Positions 36,291 through 45,330 of a DNA stretch of 64,000 nucleotides are shown here, in pieces. This DNA comes from Yoonia maritima (GTDB lineage Bacteria; Pseudomonadota; Alphaproteobacteria; Rhodobacterales; Rhodobacteraceae): assembly GCF_003003285.1 (NCBI RefSeq), contig NZ_PVTP01000012.1:24864-88863 (forward strand), read 5' to 3'. Numbering within the stretch: the stretch's first letter is position 1; each line of letters starts with the position of its first letter. A model generated the notes under the pieces. That model was not told the DNA's origin. It searched no databases and was given only the letters and a program-made list of their open reading frames with translations. The position numbers and the translations under genes are program-made.

Positions 36291-36300
36291 AGTCGGATTT
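36291..36300 (+). promoter_or_regulatory. Putative iron-responsive motif AGTCGGATTT before the TonB receptor
   Basis: AGTCGGATTT, within GTAAATTAGTCGGATTTAAA, lies 88 bases before the receptor start. It shares its core with the hemP and DUF1111 promoters. Position and recurrence suggest a shared iron-control site. Confidence 0.45.
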
Positions 36301-36387
36301 AAATCATAGCAAGTCAATGTCTGCACATCCACCTTTTGACGCGGCCACCAGCAAGCCACCTAAAACTAAAGCTTGCAGGATACGCAC

Positions 36388-38505
36388 ATGCAAAATCAAT
36401 CATACACGACCGCCACGCAACACATGTTGGTTCGATCAGGTTTAAAAATCGCTCTTTTATCCTGTACTGCGATTGCCTTTCCCGCCGCAGGTTTTGCACA
36501 AGATACTCAATCACAGATGCTGGGTACGATTACGCTTGATACCGCATCAGATGAAGAAACGGTCGTTGCGTCCAGCACGACATCCAGCAGTAAGACAGAT
36601 ACTGATCTTCTGGATGCCCCCGCATCCGTTTCGGTTGTCACTGCCAAAGAAGTCGAGGCACGTGGCGCACAGAATCTAGAACAAGTTCTGAGCTACACAT
36701 CCGGTGTCATGGTCAACGAGTGGGGCGGCGATGACCGCTATGATGCATTCCGTATTCGTGGATTTGACCAGCTTGCCAACGGAACCTACCGCGATGGGCT
36801 ACCTGTACGCGGGGAATTCTTTACCTTTGGTCGTCGCGAACCCTATGCATTTGAACGTATCGAAGTGCTAAAAGGATCGAATTCGTCACTGTTTGGTTTG
36901 AACGCGCCCGGAGGATTGGTCAACGGTGTAACAAAACGCCCAACAGGTGAAGCTTTTGCAGAAACATATGTGACACTGGGCGAAGATCACAGCGAAGTCG
37001 GTGCCGATTTTGGCAACACATTGAACGACGACGGATCGCTGAGCTATCGCGTCACAACAAAAGTGCAAGACGGAGCCTATGGCTATGACTATTCAACAGA
37101 TGATCGCCGCTATCTGGCGGTTGGTTTAACATACGCACCTACAAATGCGACGACACTGACATTTTTGGCCGACTACAAAGAACACGACAGCGTGCCGGGT
37201 GTCGGTTTCTCCGATACGCTTGATGTCGACATTGATACGTTCCTTGGTGAACCAGACTTTAACAAAATGGACACAGTCGAAAGCAACATCGGCTTTCAGT
37301 TTGATCACGATTTCGGTGGCGGCCTGAGCTTTGGAAGCACCGCGCGCTACATGGAATTGGATCTTACCTATGAACAAGTCTACGGCGCGACGTCTGATCC
37401 GACAGCGGCGCGTAGTGCCTTTGCCGTCGATGGGCATAGTGAACAATTCGCAATCGATAACCGGCTTCAATACGAACGCAGTTTTGGTCGAGTAGAATCG
37501 CAAACGCTGGTCGGGCTTGAATATACTTGGTTCCAAATGGACGAAGCATCTAAATACGGCAGCGCGTCGGGTATTGATGCAAACGATCCCAACTATTGCG
37601 GAACAGCCTGCATTACAGTGCCGGACTACATCGTCTGGGCGCCAGAGCTCAAAACAACATCATTGTATGTCCAAGAAGAACTAACATTTGATGATCGTTG
37701 GATTGCAACCTTGGGCGGGCGATATGACGTGATCGATATGGCGTCGAATGTCAGCTACGATGTTTATTCGGGCATCGATACGACAGTTCCTGAAGACACT
37801 GTTGAAGCATTCACAAAACGTTTTGGGCTAACTTACAAAGCAACAAACGACCTGTCGGTCTACGCAAACTATTCAGAATCCTTCCAACCAAACCTCACGA
37901 ATATCTCTCTCGAGTCGCAAGAAGGCGAACAGTACGAGCTGGGCATGAAATACCGCCCCGCAGGCATGAACGCGCTGTTCACGGCATCAATCTTTGACCT
38001 GACGCAGACAAACGTGAACACACAAGTGTCGCCAACCGAAAGCCGCCAGATCGGCGAGGTCAACGTGCGCGGGCTTGAGCTGGAGACCAAAGCGGAAATC
38101 TCAAATAACTTCAGTTTGCTAAGCTCTTATGCGTATTGGGATGCCGAAATTGTCGATGATGGGATCGCCACAAACGAAGGTAACCGCCCTGCCCGACTGC
38201 CTAAACATATTGCTTCGGTCTGGGCAAACTATGCCATCGAGGACCTAGATAGCTTGGGTGACATGAACTTTGGCCTAGGGGCACGTTTCATGGGGCAGAC
38301 ATTTGGAGACGACGCGAACACCACAAATGTTAAATCCTACACGGTCGTCGATGCTGCATTCGGCTATGCGGTGACGGAGAATGTCGACTTGCAGCTCAAC
38401 GTGACCAACCTGTTTGATACCGAATATATGACCACATCCTACTACGGTAGCGAATACTATGGTGACGGTCGGACGACACGCGCCACGCTCAAATACACTT
38501 GGTAA
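36388..38505 (+). CDS. TonB-dependent siderophore receptor
   Basis: An outer-membrane receptor of 705 residues for ferric siderophores. It has a signal peptide (IALLSCTAIAFPAAGFAQ), a plug domain (APASVSVVTAKEVEARGAQN, IRGFDQLANGTYRDGLPVRG, RIEVLKGSNSSLFG) and a long beta barrel. The barrel ends DGRTTRATLKYTW with the aromatic C-terminal residue needed for barrel assembly. The ATG at 36388 is preferred to a TTG five codons upstream. It starts the operon that continues with the binding protein, permeases, ATPase and reductase. The family contains hydroxamate-type receptors; the exact siderophore is unknown. Confidence 0.92.
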   Translation: MQNQSYTTATQHMLVRSGLKIALLSCTAIAFPAAGFAQDTQSQMLGTITLDTASDEETVVASSTTSSSKTDTDLLDAPASVSVVTAKEVEARGAQNLEQVLSYTSGVMVNEWGGDDRYDAFRIRGFDQLANGTYRDGLPVRGEFFTFGRREPYAFERIEVLKGSNSSLFGLNAPGGLVNGVTKRPTGEAFAETYVTLGEDHSEVGADFGNTLNDDGSLSYRVTTKVQDGAYGYDYSTDDRRYLAVGLTYAPTNATTLTFLADYKEHDSVPGVGFSDTLDVDIDTFLGEPDFNKMDTVESNIGFQFDHDFGGGLSFGSTARYMELDLTYEQVYGATSDPTAARSAFAVDGHSEQFAIDNRLQYERSFGRVESQTLVGLEYTWFQMDEASKYGSASGIDANDPNYCGTACITVPDYIVWAPELKTTSLYVQEELTFDDRWIATLGGRYDVIDMASNVSYDVYSGIDTTVPEDTVEAFTKRFGLTYKATNDLSVYANYSESFQPNLTNISLESQEGEQYELGMKYRPAGMNALFTASIFDLTQTNVNTQVSPTESRQIGEVNVRGLELETKAEISNNFSLLSSYAYWDAEIVDDGIATNEGNRPARLPKHIASVWANYAIEDLDSLGDMNFGLGARFMGQTFGDDANTTNVKSYTVVDAAFGYAVTENVDLQLNVTNLFDTEYMTTSYYGSEYYGDGRTTRATLKYTW

Positions 38506-38570
38506 TGACAACAACCTTCGCCCTGCACACCGGGCGGAGGTTTCCATCTTTGCAATTGAACGGATAGCAC

Positions 38571-39587
38571 ATGCTCAAGAACAGTTTCATTTCAACGACA
38601 CTGAACCGCCGCAGTTTTCTAGCAGGTACAGCAAGTGTTTTGGCTGCCCCACCTGCCCTTGCGCAAAGTACCGATCTGACGTTTCAGCACGCATATGGTG
38701 AAATAACACTGCCCGCCCCCGCAAAGCGCGTGGTTTCTTTGGGCTACAACTCGCACGATTCAATCTTGGCCTTGGGCATTGCACCCGTTGGGATCCGTTA
38801 TTGGTATGGCGATTATCCTTATGGCGTTTGGCCTTGGGCGCAAGAGCATTTGGGCGATGCAAAACCTACGGTTATGACTGGCGAAGTATCTGCGGAAACA
38901 GTTGCTGGCCTTGCCCCCGATTTAATTGTCGCAAATGGGTCAGGCATATCCGAAGCAGAATACGCGCTGCTTTCACAGATCGCGCCGGTGCTTATGCATT
39001 CAGACGAATATTCTGCCTATGGAACACCTTGGGATGTTGGTCTGCGCACGATTGCGCGGGCTGTTGGTAAGTCTGATCTGGCAGAAACGATCATCGCTGA
39101 TGTGCATGGAAAATTCGCTGATATTAAAGCCCGAAATCCAGACTGGGCTGGCAAGACAGCAGTCGCGGCATGGCATGATGGCGGCCAAACTGGTGCCTTC
39201 ATGGGCGAAGATACCCGTGCCCGTTTCTTTACGGACCTTGGCTTCCGGCCAACAGAAAAATTGACCGAACAAACAATCATCGACGGCTTCTATACGACAT
39301 TGTCGCCAGAGGATCTTTCTCCGCTCGATGCTGATCTACTGTTATGGATTTCATCAACAGATCGCGCGCCTGATATCGCAAACCTTGCGATGCGGCGTAC
39401 ATTGAATGCCTACCGCGAAGGCCGCGAAGTGTTTTGCAATCAACTGCTCGCTGGTGCTGTTTCATTTGGTACCGTCCTGTCGTTGCCATATGCGCTCGAA
39501 CAACTTGAACCGCAGATGAAGCTCGCGCTGGACGGTGATCCGTCAACGGTCGTCCCGACAGCATTAGAAGCAGGTTTAACCGAATAA
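38571..39587 (+). CDS. Ferric-siderophore ABC importer, substrate-binding protein
   Basis: A 338-residue periplasmic binding protein of the FecB/FhuD type. It has a twin-arginine signal (NRRSFLAGTASVLAAPPALA). The Fe-B12 periplasmic-binding fold follows, with PAKRVVSLGYNSHDSILALG and ETVAGLAPDLIVANGSG. It delivers the ferric complex to the next two permeases. It follows the receptor by 65 bases; the last base of its stop is the first base of the permease start. Confidence 0.9.
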   Translation: MLKNSFISTTLNRRSFLAGTASVLAAPPALAQSTDLTFQHAYGEITLPAPAKRVVSLGYNSHDSILALGIAPVGIRYWYGDYPYGVWPWAQEHLGDAKPTVMTGEVSAETVAGLAPDLIVANGSGISEAEYALLSQIAPVLMHSDEYSAYGTPWDVGLRTIARAVGKSDLAETIIADVHGKFADIKARNPDWAGKTAVAAWHDGGQTGAFMGEDTRARFFTDLGFRPTEKLTEQTIIDGFYTTLSPEDLSPLDADLLLWISSTDRAPDIANLAMRRTLNAYREGREVFCNQLLAGAVSFGTVLSLPYALEQLEPQMKLALDGDPSTVVPTALEAGLTE

Positions 39588-40570
39588 TGCGCTTTGCCGG
39601 GATCGTTATGCTTCTGATTTTCGCGGTGGCCTTAGCGCTCGCAGTTGGTGCGCGCAGCATCTCTCCGCGTATATTTCTAGAGGCGTTAACCCACTACGAC
39701 CAAACAGATCCCGCACATGTAACTGTTGCGGCCATTCGCATACCGCGATTGTTCGCTGGCCTGATTGCTGGGGCCGCACTTGGCGTTGCGGGAACGGTGA
39801 TGCAGGCAATCACGCGAAATCCGCTCGCTGATCCCGGTATCTTGGGCGTGAATTCGGGCGCCGCGTTTGCTTTACTGTTGGGGACTACACTGTTGGGACG
39901 TTCTGATCAGGCAATGGTTGCATTGCTCACGTTCCCGGGTGCCGCGATTGCATCGATTATTGTCTTCGCCCTTGGTGGCGGTTTGCGCGGTGATGTTGGC
40001 CCTGTGCGGCTCACACTCGCTGGGGCCGCGTTGAATGCGCTGTTATTGTCGTTGGTGACAGCATTGGTGCTCGTGCGGCAAGACTCTCTTGAGGTATTTC
40101 GCTTTTGGGTCGCGGGGTCATTAACCCAAGCAACCACACGCCCATTAATGGAAATGGCTATGGTTGCGTCCGTCGGCGGTCTTGCTGCTCTCGCTATTGC
40201 GCCGCAGATTGAGGCATTATCATTAGGTTCCGCGCTTTCACGCGGGTTAGGAACACGCCCCGGCAGGGTCCAAGCGGGCGCTTTAGCTGTTGTAACATTG
40301 ACAACCGGATCAGCTGTCGCTGTCGCGGGGCCGATTGCGTTCCTTGGCCTGATGGTGCCACCATTGGCGCGACTGATTGTCGGTCACTGGCTTCGAATGG
40401 AACTGATCGTCTCAGCCATCCTTGGGGCGACGATCCTCTTGTTTGCTGACGTGTTAGGCCGGGTTGTGATGGCACCATCCGAAGTTCGCGCTGGCATTAT
40501 GACAGCCTTACTAGGCGGGCCTGTATTCCTTTGGGTCGCTCGGCGTCTGCGCCCAGGAGCCCAATCATGA
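39587..40570 (+). CDS. Ferric-siderophore ABC importer permease 1 (FecCD family)
   Basis: A 327-residue polytopic permease of the FecCD family. The conserved segments are RIPRLFAGLIAGAALGVAGT, MQAITRNPLADPGILGVNSG and AVAVAGPIAFLGLMVPPLAR, the last near the coupling helix. It forms a heterodimer with the next gene product. Stop and next start overlap by four bases. Confidence 0.92.
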   Translation: MRFAGIVMLLIFAVALALAVGARSISPRIFLEALTHYDQTDPAHVTVAAIRIPRLFAGLIAGAALGVAGTVMQAITRNPLADPGILGVNSGAAFALLLGTTLLGRSDQAMVALLTFPGAAIASIIVFALGGGLRGDVGPVRLTLAGAALNALLLSLVTALVLVRQDSLEVFRFWVAGSLTQATTRPLMEMAMVASVGGLAALAIAPQIEALSLGSALSRGLGTRPGRVQAGALAVVTLTTGSAVAVAGPIAFLGLMVPPLARLIVGHWLRMELIVSAILGATILLFADVLGRVVMAPSEVRAGIMTALLGGPVFLWVARRLRPGAQS

Positions 40571-41544
40571 GAGGCCCCGTCTTTATGATATGCCTGCTTT
40601 GCGGGACCGTTGTTGCCTCGCTTATCTTTGGGCAGTCTTCGTTGTCGATAGCAACCCTGTGGGAAGGCATGACAACCGGCACAGGACCCGGCGCGCTGAT
40701 GGTCAACACGATCCGGGGGCCGCGTGTCGTCACCGCATTTGGCGCAGGTGCCGTGTTAGGGCTGTCAGGGGCATTGTTCCAAGCGCTATTTAGAAATCCA
40801 CTTGCCGCACCAGACATCATGGGTTTCACCTCTGGGGCGGGCTTGGCCATTATTATTGCCGTCGCATTCGGGATCAATGCGCCCATGCCACTCGTCGCCG
40901 CAATCGGCGGTCTTGTTGCCGCCGGGTGCGTCGCTTTGATTACCCACCAAAAAGGACATGCCCCTGCGCCGCTCACACTGATTTTGGTCGGACTTGGCGT
41001 CGGTTTCTTCAGCTCTGCACTATCAACCTTTCTGCTTACATTGCTTGCCCACAATGAAGCCGCGGAAGCGCAGCGCTGGTTAACAGGATCGCTTGCCGCA
41101 CGCGACTGGAGCCATGCCACCCAGGTCTGGATCATTGGCGGCGTACTAACAGCAGTGTCATTTGGACAAATGCGAAATCTTGCGGCGCTTGAATTAGGGC
41201 CTGACCTCGCGGCTGGGCTGGGATTACGTGTCGGGGCAGCCCGCTGGCTGCTTTCTGGTACGGCTGTCTTGCTTGCTGCGACAGGTGTGGCAGTGGCGGG
41301 CCCTGTACCGTTTGTGGCGTTGATGGCCGGCCCCATGGGAATTCGCATGACAGGTGCCCAAAGCCTTACCGGCAAAATGCTGTCAGGCGCAGGCGCAGGT
41401 GCGCTTGTGCTCATGCTCGCGGACCTTGCGGCACGGGCAGCCCTGCCCGGCGTTCAGCTGCCTGCAGGTGTTATGACCGGAATTTTGGGCGCGCCTTACC
41501 TACTCTGGCGTCTATCACGAGAAATGAAAAGAGGTGAGCTATGA
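40567..41544 (+). CDS. Ferric-siderophore ABC importer permease 2 (FecCD family)
   Basis: The second FecCD permease, 325 residues from the ATG at 40567, chosen because it forms ATGA with the stop of permease 1. Typical segments are RGPRVVTAFGAGAVLGLSGA, LFQALFRNPLAAPDIMGFTS and VAVAGPVPFVALMAGPMGIR. It overlaps the ATPase gene by four bases. Confidence 0.92.
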   Translation: MRGPVFMICLLCGTVVASLIFGQSSLSIATLWEGMTTGTGPGALMVNTIRGPRVVTAFGAGAVLGLSGALFQALFRNPLAAPDIMGFTSGAGLAIIIAVAFGINAPMPLVAAIGGLVAAGCVALITHQKGHAPAPLTLILVGLGVGFFSSALSTFLLTLLAHNEAAEAQRWLTGSLAARDWSHATQVWIIGGVLTAVSFGQMRNLAALELGPDLAAGLGLRVGAARWLLSGTAVLLAATGVAVAGPVPFVALMAGPMGIRMTGAQSLTGKMLSGAGAGALVLMLADLAARAALPGVQLPAGVMTGILGAPYLLWRLSREMKRGEL

Positions 41545-42311
41545 GCCTGACAACCGTTGATCTATCGCTTGGATATGATGATCAAAACGTGATCGAGGGC
41601 CTGAACCTGACCTTTTCAAAGGGCCAGATGGTATCCATCTTGGGCCCGAACGGGTGTGGTAAATCAACGCTGCTCAAAGCAATGGCCCGATTACAAAAGC
41701 CCAGCGCAGGACAGGTGGTGTTAGATGGTGTTGATATTAACACCCGCGACACACGCGCTCTCGCGCGCGAGATGGCAATCCTTCCCCAAGCACCGCTCGC
41801 ACCAGAGGGCATCAGCGTTGCTGATTTGGTCAAACGCGGACGCACACCTTGGCGCGGCTTCCTCAGCCCTTGGCGGGATGAAGATTCCAAAGCGTGTCAT
41901 GACGCGCTTGCAGCTGTTCAAATGCAAGACTTAGCAGAACGCCCAATCAACGAGCTTTCAGGCGGGCAACGCCAGCGTGCGTGGATCGCTTTGGTTTTGG
42001 CACAGAACGCCCCGCTGTTGCTGTTAGACGAACCGACCACATTTCTTGACCTCGTTCATCAGATTGAGGTGTTGAGCCTCCTTCGTAAACGGAACAAAGA
42101 AACCGGGCTCACCGTTATTTCAGTACTTCATGACCTGAACCTTGCCGCACGATATTCCGATCAGCTGGTCTTGTTGGGGCACAAGCGATTGGTTGCAGCG
42201 GGTCCACCAAATCAAGTCCTGACCGCCGCGAATTTGTTGGATGCATTCGGGCTTAAGGCGCGCGTCGATCCGGACCCTGTTACAAACACACCAATGGTAA
42301 TCCCACTATGA
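41541..42311 (+). CDS. Ferric-siderophore ABC importer ATPase
   Basis: A 256-residue FecE/FhuC-type ATPase. It has Walker A (ILGPNGCGKSTLLKAM), signature (LSGGQRQRAWIALVLAQ), Walker B (LLLLDEPTTFLDLVHQIEVL) and an H-loop in SVLHDLNLAARYSD. It powers uptake through the two permeases. Overlap with the next gene is four bases. Confidence 0.93.
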   Translation: MSLTTVDLSLGYDDQNVIEGLNLTFSKGQMVSILGPNGCGKSTLLKAMARLQKPSAGQVVLDGVDINTRDTRALAREMAILPQAPLAPEGISVADLVKRGRTPWRGFLSPWRDEDSKACHDALAAVQMQDLAERPINELSGGQRQRAWIALVLAQNAPLLLLDEPTTFLDLVHQIEVLSLLRKRNKETGLTVISVLHDLNLAARYSDQLVLLGHKRLVAAGPPNQVLTAANLLDAFGLKARVDPDPVTNTPMVIPL

Positions 42312-43330
42312 CCAAATCAACATCAACAAGCCGCTTTGACGGTACTGTCCCCGATGGTCTGCTACCACATATCAAATCTCATATCGAGGAATACGGTCTA
42401 CCTATGACCCAATATTCTGATCGGTTGGAGGTCACGTATGGCGAAGCTTCGGTTTCGTTTTCGGTTGAAAACCTAGGCTTCGGCGTTGCAATCGTCGCGC
42501 CAGACGACACCCATTTATACCAAACACGCGAAGCCGTGATTTATTTGCTCGATCATGTTGTTCCGCAGGCAAGTGCCGATATGAAATGGACGGGTGATGA
42601 AAACGTCAACATTACGCCTCCCAACTTTCAGCTAGGTTCTGTGCTTTCGGTGCAGCGCGTATCTGCAAATTTTCTGCGCGTTGTCATCAAGTGTGAAAAT
42701 CTTGTCCCGTTCTCATCGGGTGGCATGCATTTTTCCCTTTTGTTACCGCCTGAAAACAGGCCAGCCGTTTGGCCTATGCTGGACGACAAAAAACGCACGG
42801 TATGGCCGACAGGCGACGACACGCTTCACCGCGCCGGATATACTTTCGTTGATTTTGACCCCGTTTCTAGCAGCTTTAGCTTCGACATCTTTGAACATGC
42901 GGGGGGGCGCACAACAAATTGGGCACAATCTGCGCTGCCCGGCAACGTCGTTGGAATCATGGGGCCTGGCGGTGGTGATTTTCCGGTTTGCGATGCACTA
43001 CTTATCGCTGGCGATGAAACCGCACTGCCCGCAATTCGACGCATATTGGCCAACGCAGCGACGCACACCACTGGCCGCGCCATCATCGAGGTGGGCGACG
43101 CACAAGATATATCGCCAATTACCACCCCTTCAGGCGTTCAAGTCGAATGGGTCGTACGTCAGGACAAAACAACATTATGGTCGAAACTATCCAAGATCGA
43201 CCAATTGCCCGCGGGTACCTTCGTCTGGATCGCGACAGAACGTGGAATCGTACGTAAAGCAAAAGATTTCTTCCTAAAAAAAGGCGCGACCAAAACCGAA
43301 AGCTACTTTTCCGGATATTGGGCTTATTAG
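42308..43330 (+). CDS. Siderophore-interacting reductase with DUF2218 N-terminus
   Basis: A 340-residue cytoplasmic protein in two parts. Residues 1-90 look like DUF2218 (LEVTYGEASVSFSVENLGF, then AVIYLLDHVVP). The rest is a siderophore-interacting protein of the ferredoxin-reductase fold, with HFSLLLPPENRPAVWPML, TFVDFDPVSSSFSFDIFEHA and the NAD(P)H-side LLIAGDETALPAIRRILA. Such enzymes reduce ferric siderophore to release ferrous iron. It closes the uptake operon. In this subgroup DUF2218 is often a separate gene, so the fusion is worth noting. Confidence 0.85.
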   Translation: MTKSTSTSRFDGTVPDGLLPHIKSHIEEYGLPMTQYSDRLEVTYGEASVSFSVENLGFGVAIVAPDDTHLYQTREAVIYLLDHVVPQASADMKWTGDENVNITPPNFQLGSVLSVQRVSANFLRVVIKCENLVPFSSGGMHFSLLLPPENRPAVWPMLDDKKRTVWPTGDDTLHRAGYTFVDFDPVSSSFSFDIFEHAGGRTTNWAQSALPGNVVGIMGPGGGDFPVCDALLIAGDETALPAIRRILANAATHTTGRAIIEVGDAQDISPITTPSGVQVEWVVRQDKTTLWSKLSKIDQLPAGTFVWIATERGIVRKAKDFFLKKGATKTESYFSGYWAY

Positions 43331-43520
43331 CCGTTGTCGGGGACTACCACATTGGATGCATTGCGAATCGCTCTGACTGATCCGCCGAAAAACAACCATA
43401 GATTGATATTGGTTTTCTGAGGTTAGAAATGATCACAACGTTCGCAAGACACGCCTAAACGCCTAAAAATTACCTATTTGCATAAGTTTCCGTCAGGGTA
43501 GCTGAAAAGTTACTTGCCAT

Positions 43521-43538
43521 TTTGACTCATTGGTCAAA
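43521..43538. promoter_or_regulatory. Inverted repeat upstream of oppA
   Basis: TTTGAC and GTCAAA are perfect six-base arms around TCATTG, 78 bases before the oppA start in a 285-base spacer. A GntR/Lrp-type operator is possible. No clear -35/-10 pair could be fixed. The rest of the spacer shows nothing else. Confidence 0.3.
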
Positions 43539-43615
43539 GGATTAAGGATCGACGCTCAAAGCGTACGGGACAACGAAACCCCGTCCGGCCAACGGGCGGC
43601 AAACAGGGAAAATCC

Positions 43616-45247
43616 ATGACATTTAGATCAACATTGATGGCAACCACTGCTGCTGTATTTACAGTCTTAGGCGGTGCCGCTTTTGCAGACGCACATGCAA
43701 CGCACCCCGTAACGGGCGAAATACTTGCTGCAGATCAGACATTTACCTACCGTACGCTCGACGAAAGCCCATCAATCGACCCGGGCGTTGTCGAAGATTC
43801 CGATGGCGGCGACATCGTGCGTGATTTGTTCGAAGGCCTGATGAACCAAGACGCTGATGGCAATATCGTTCCCGGCGTGGCGGAAAGCTATGAAGTCTCT
43901 GACGATCTGCTGACATACACATTCACCCTGCGTGATGCGAAGTGGTCGAATGGCGATCCTGTTCTCGCGAGCGACTTTGTTTACGCGTGGCGCCGCGCGG
44001 CATCCCCGGAATTGGCGTCACCATATTCTTGGTTTCTAGAACTGATGGCGGTTGAAAACGTATCCGAGGTCATCGCAGGCGACATGCCAACAGATGCGCT
44101 CGGCATCTCAGCACCAGACGATCATACCGTCGTCGTAAAAATCACCCAGCCCCTGCCCTATTTCCCGCAAATGCTGACCCATTACACAACCTTCCCTGTT
44201 CCTGAAAAAGTTGTTGAAGAACTGGGCGCAGAATGGACCAAACCGGGTAACATGGTGTCAAACGGTGCCTATGTTCTGACCGAACACGTTCCGCAAGAAA
44301 AATTGGTACGCGAACGCAACCCAATGTATTGGGACAACGAAAACACCATCATCGAAAAAGTCACGTCGCTGGTCATCAATGACGAAGATACAGCGCTAAC
44401 GCGGTATCTCGCGGGTGAGCTCGATCGGACAGATATTCCTGCGGGTCAATTCCCGGCCCTACAAGCAGAGTATCCAGAAGACGTGATGTCAGTGCCAAAT
44501 GCATGTTCTTATTACTACACCATCAACCTGACCGACACGACCAACCCAGCGCTCTTGGATGTTAACGTCCGTGAGGCGCTGTCTTTGGCCGTTGATCGTG
44601 ACATCATCGTGCACAACGTTCTCGCTGGTGGTCAAAAGCCTGCTTATACGTTTACCCACTGGGCAACCGCTGGCTTTGAAACGCCTGAAACACCAATGGT
44701 TTCGATGACCCAAGCCGAACGCAACGAAAAAGCGGTCGAGCTGATGGAAGCCGCCGGTTACGGCAGCGACAATCCATTGTCATTGGAATTGATCTACAAC
44801 AGTTCGTCGGCGCATGAATCTATCGCTGTCGCGGTCAGCCAAATGTGGAAGCAGACACTGGGTGTCGAAACAACGCTTGGCAATGAAGAATGGCAGGTGT
44901 TCTTGGAAACACGTGGCAACCAAGACTATCAAATTGCACGTGGTGCGTGGTGTGCCGACTATAACGAAGCATCTACATTCCTTGACCTCATGCAGTCTGA
45001 ATCCGGCTACAATGATGCGAAATACGTAAATGCTGAGTATGACGCCCTGATGGCAGAGGCCAAAACATCAGATAATCCTCAGGTGCAGTATACAGCTGCA
45101 GAGCAGCTGATTGCGCAGGATGTTCCAATCATCCCAATCTACCACTATGCGGCTGACAAAATGCTACGCCACAACGTCAAAGGCTGGCCGTATAATAACT
45201 TTCAGCAGAACTGGTACGCGCGCGATCTTTACATCGTAGCAGACTAA
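43616..45247 (+). CDS. oppA: Peptide ABC importer, substrate-binding protein (OppA family)
   Basis: A 543-residue periplasmic oligopeptide-binding protein with a signal peptide (TTAAVFTVLGGAAFADA). The SBP_bac_5 fold shows in GGDIVRDLFEGLMNQDADGN, KWSNGDPVLASDFVYAWRRA and NVREALSLAVDRDIIVHNVL. These match the OppA/MppA branch that binds peptides, including cell-wall peptides. A strong stem-loop separates it from oppB, so it is probably made in excess over the permeases. Confidence 0.92.
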   Translation: MTFRSTLMATTAAVFTVLGGAAFADAHATHPVTGEILAADQTFTYRTLDESPSIDPGVVEDSDGGDIVRDLFEGLMNQDADGNIVPGVAESYEVSDDLLTYTFTLRDAKWSNGDPVLASDFVYAWRRAASPELASPYSWFLELMAVENVSEVIAGDMPTDALGISAPDDHTVVVKITQPLPYFPQMLTHYTTFPVPEKVVEELGAEWTKPGNMVSNGAYVLTEHVPQEKLVRERNPMYWDNENTIIEKVTSLVINDEDTALTRYLAGELDRTDIPAGQFPALQAEYPEDVMSVPNACSYYYTINLTDTTNPALLDVNVREALSLAVDRDIIVHNVLAGGQKPAYTFTHWATAGFETPETPMVSMTQAERNEKAVELMEAAGYGSDNPLSLELIYNSSSAHESIAVAVSQMWKQTLGVETTLGNEEWQVFLETRGNQDYQIARGAWCADYNEASTFLDLMQSESGYNDAKYVNAEYDALMAEAKTSDNPQVQYTAAEQLIAQDVPIIPIYHYAADKMLRHNVKGWPYNNFQQNWYARDLYIVAD

Positions 45248-45269
45248 ACTTAGTCGACTGCCCAGTTGA

Positions 45270-45299
45270 TCGCGCCCCTTTGTGATATAAGGGGCGCGA
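45270..45299. terminator. Intercistronic stem-loop between oppA and oppB
   Basis: TCGCGCCCCTT and AAGGGGCGCGA form a perfect 11-base GC-rich stem with an eight-base loop, 22 bases after the oppA stop. There is no T run. Such elements usually protect the upstream binding-protein transcript and lower expression of the downstream permease genes. Confidence 0.75.
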
Positions 45300-45330
45300 C
45301 ACTCACTGCTTTTCGCTTGGAAAATTCAAC

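Noticed and set aside
40497..41414. 305-codon minus-strand frame across the second FecCD permease gene
   Set aside because: Antisense to a conserved permease; composition is Ala/Pro/Ser-rich without structure.
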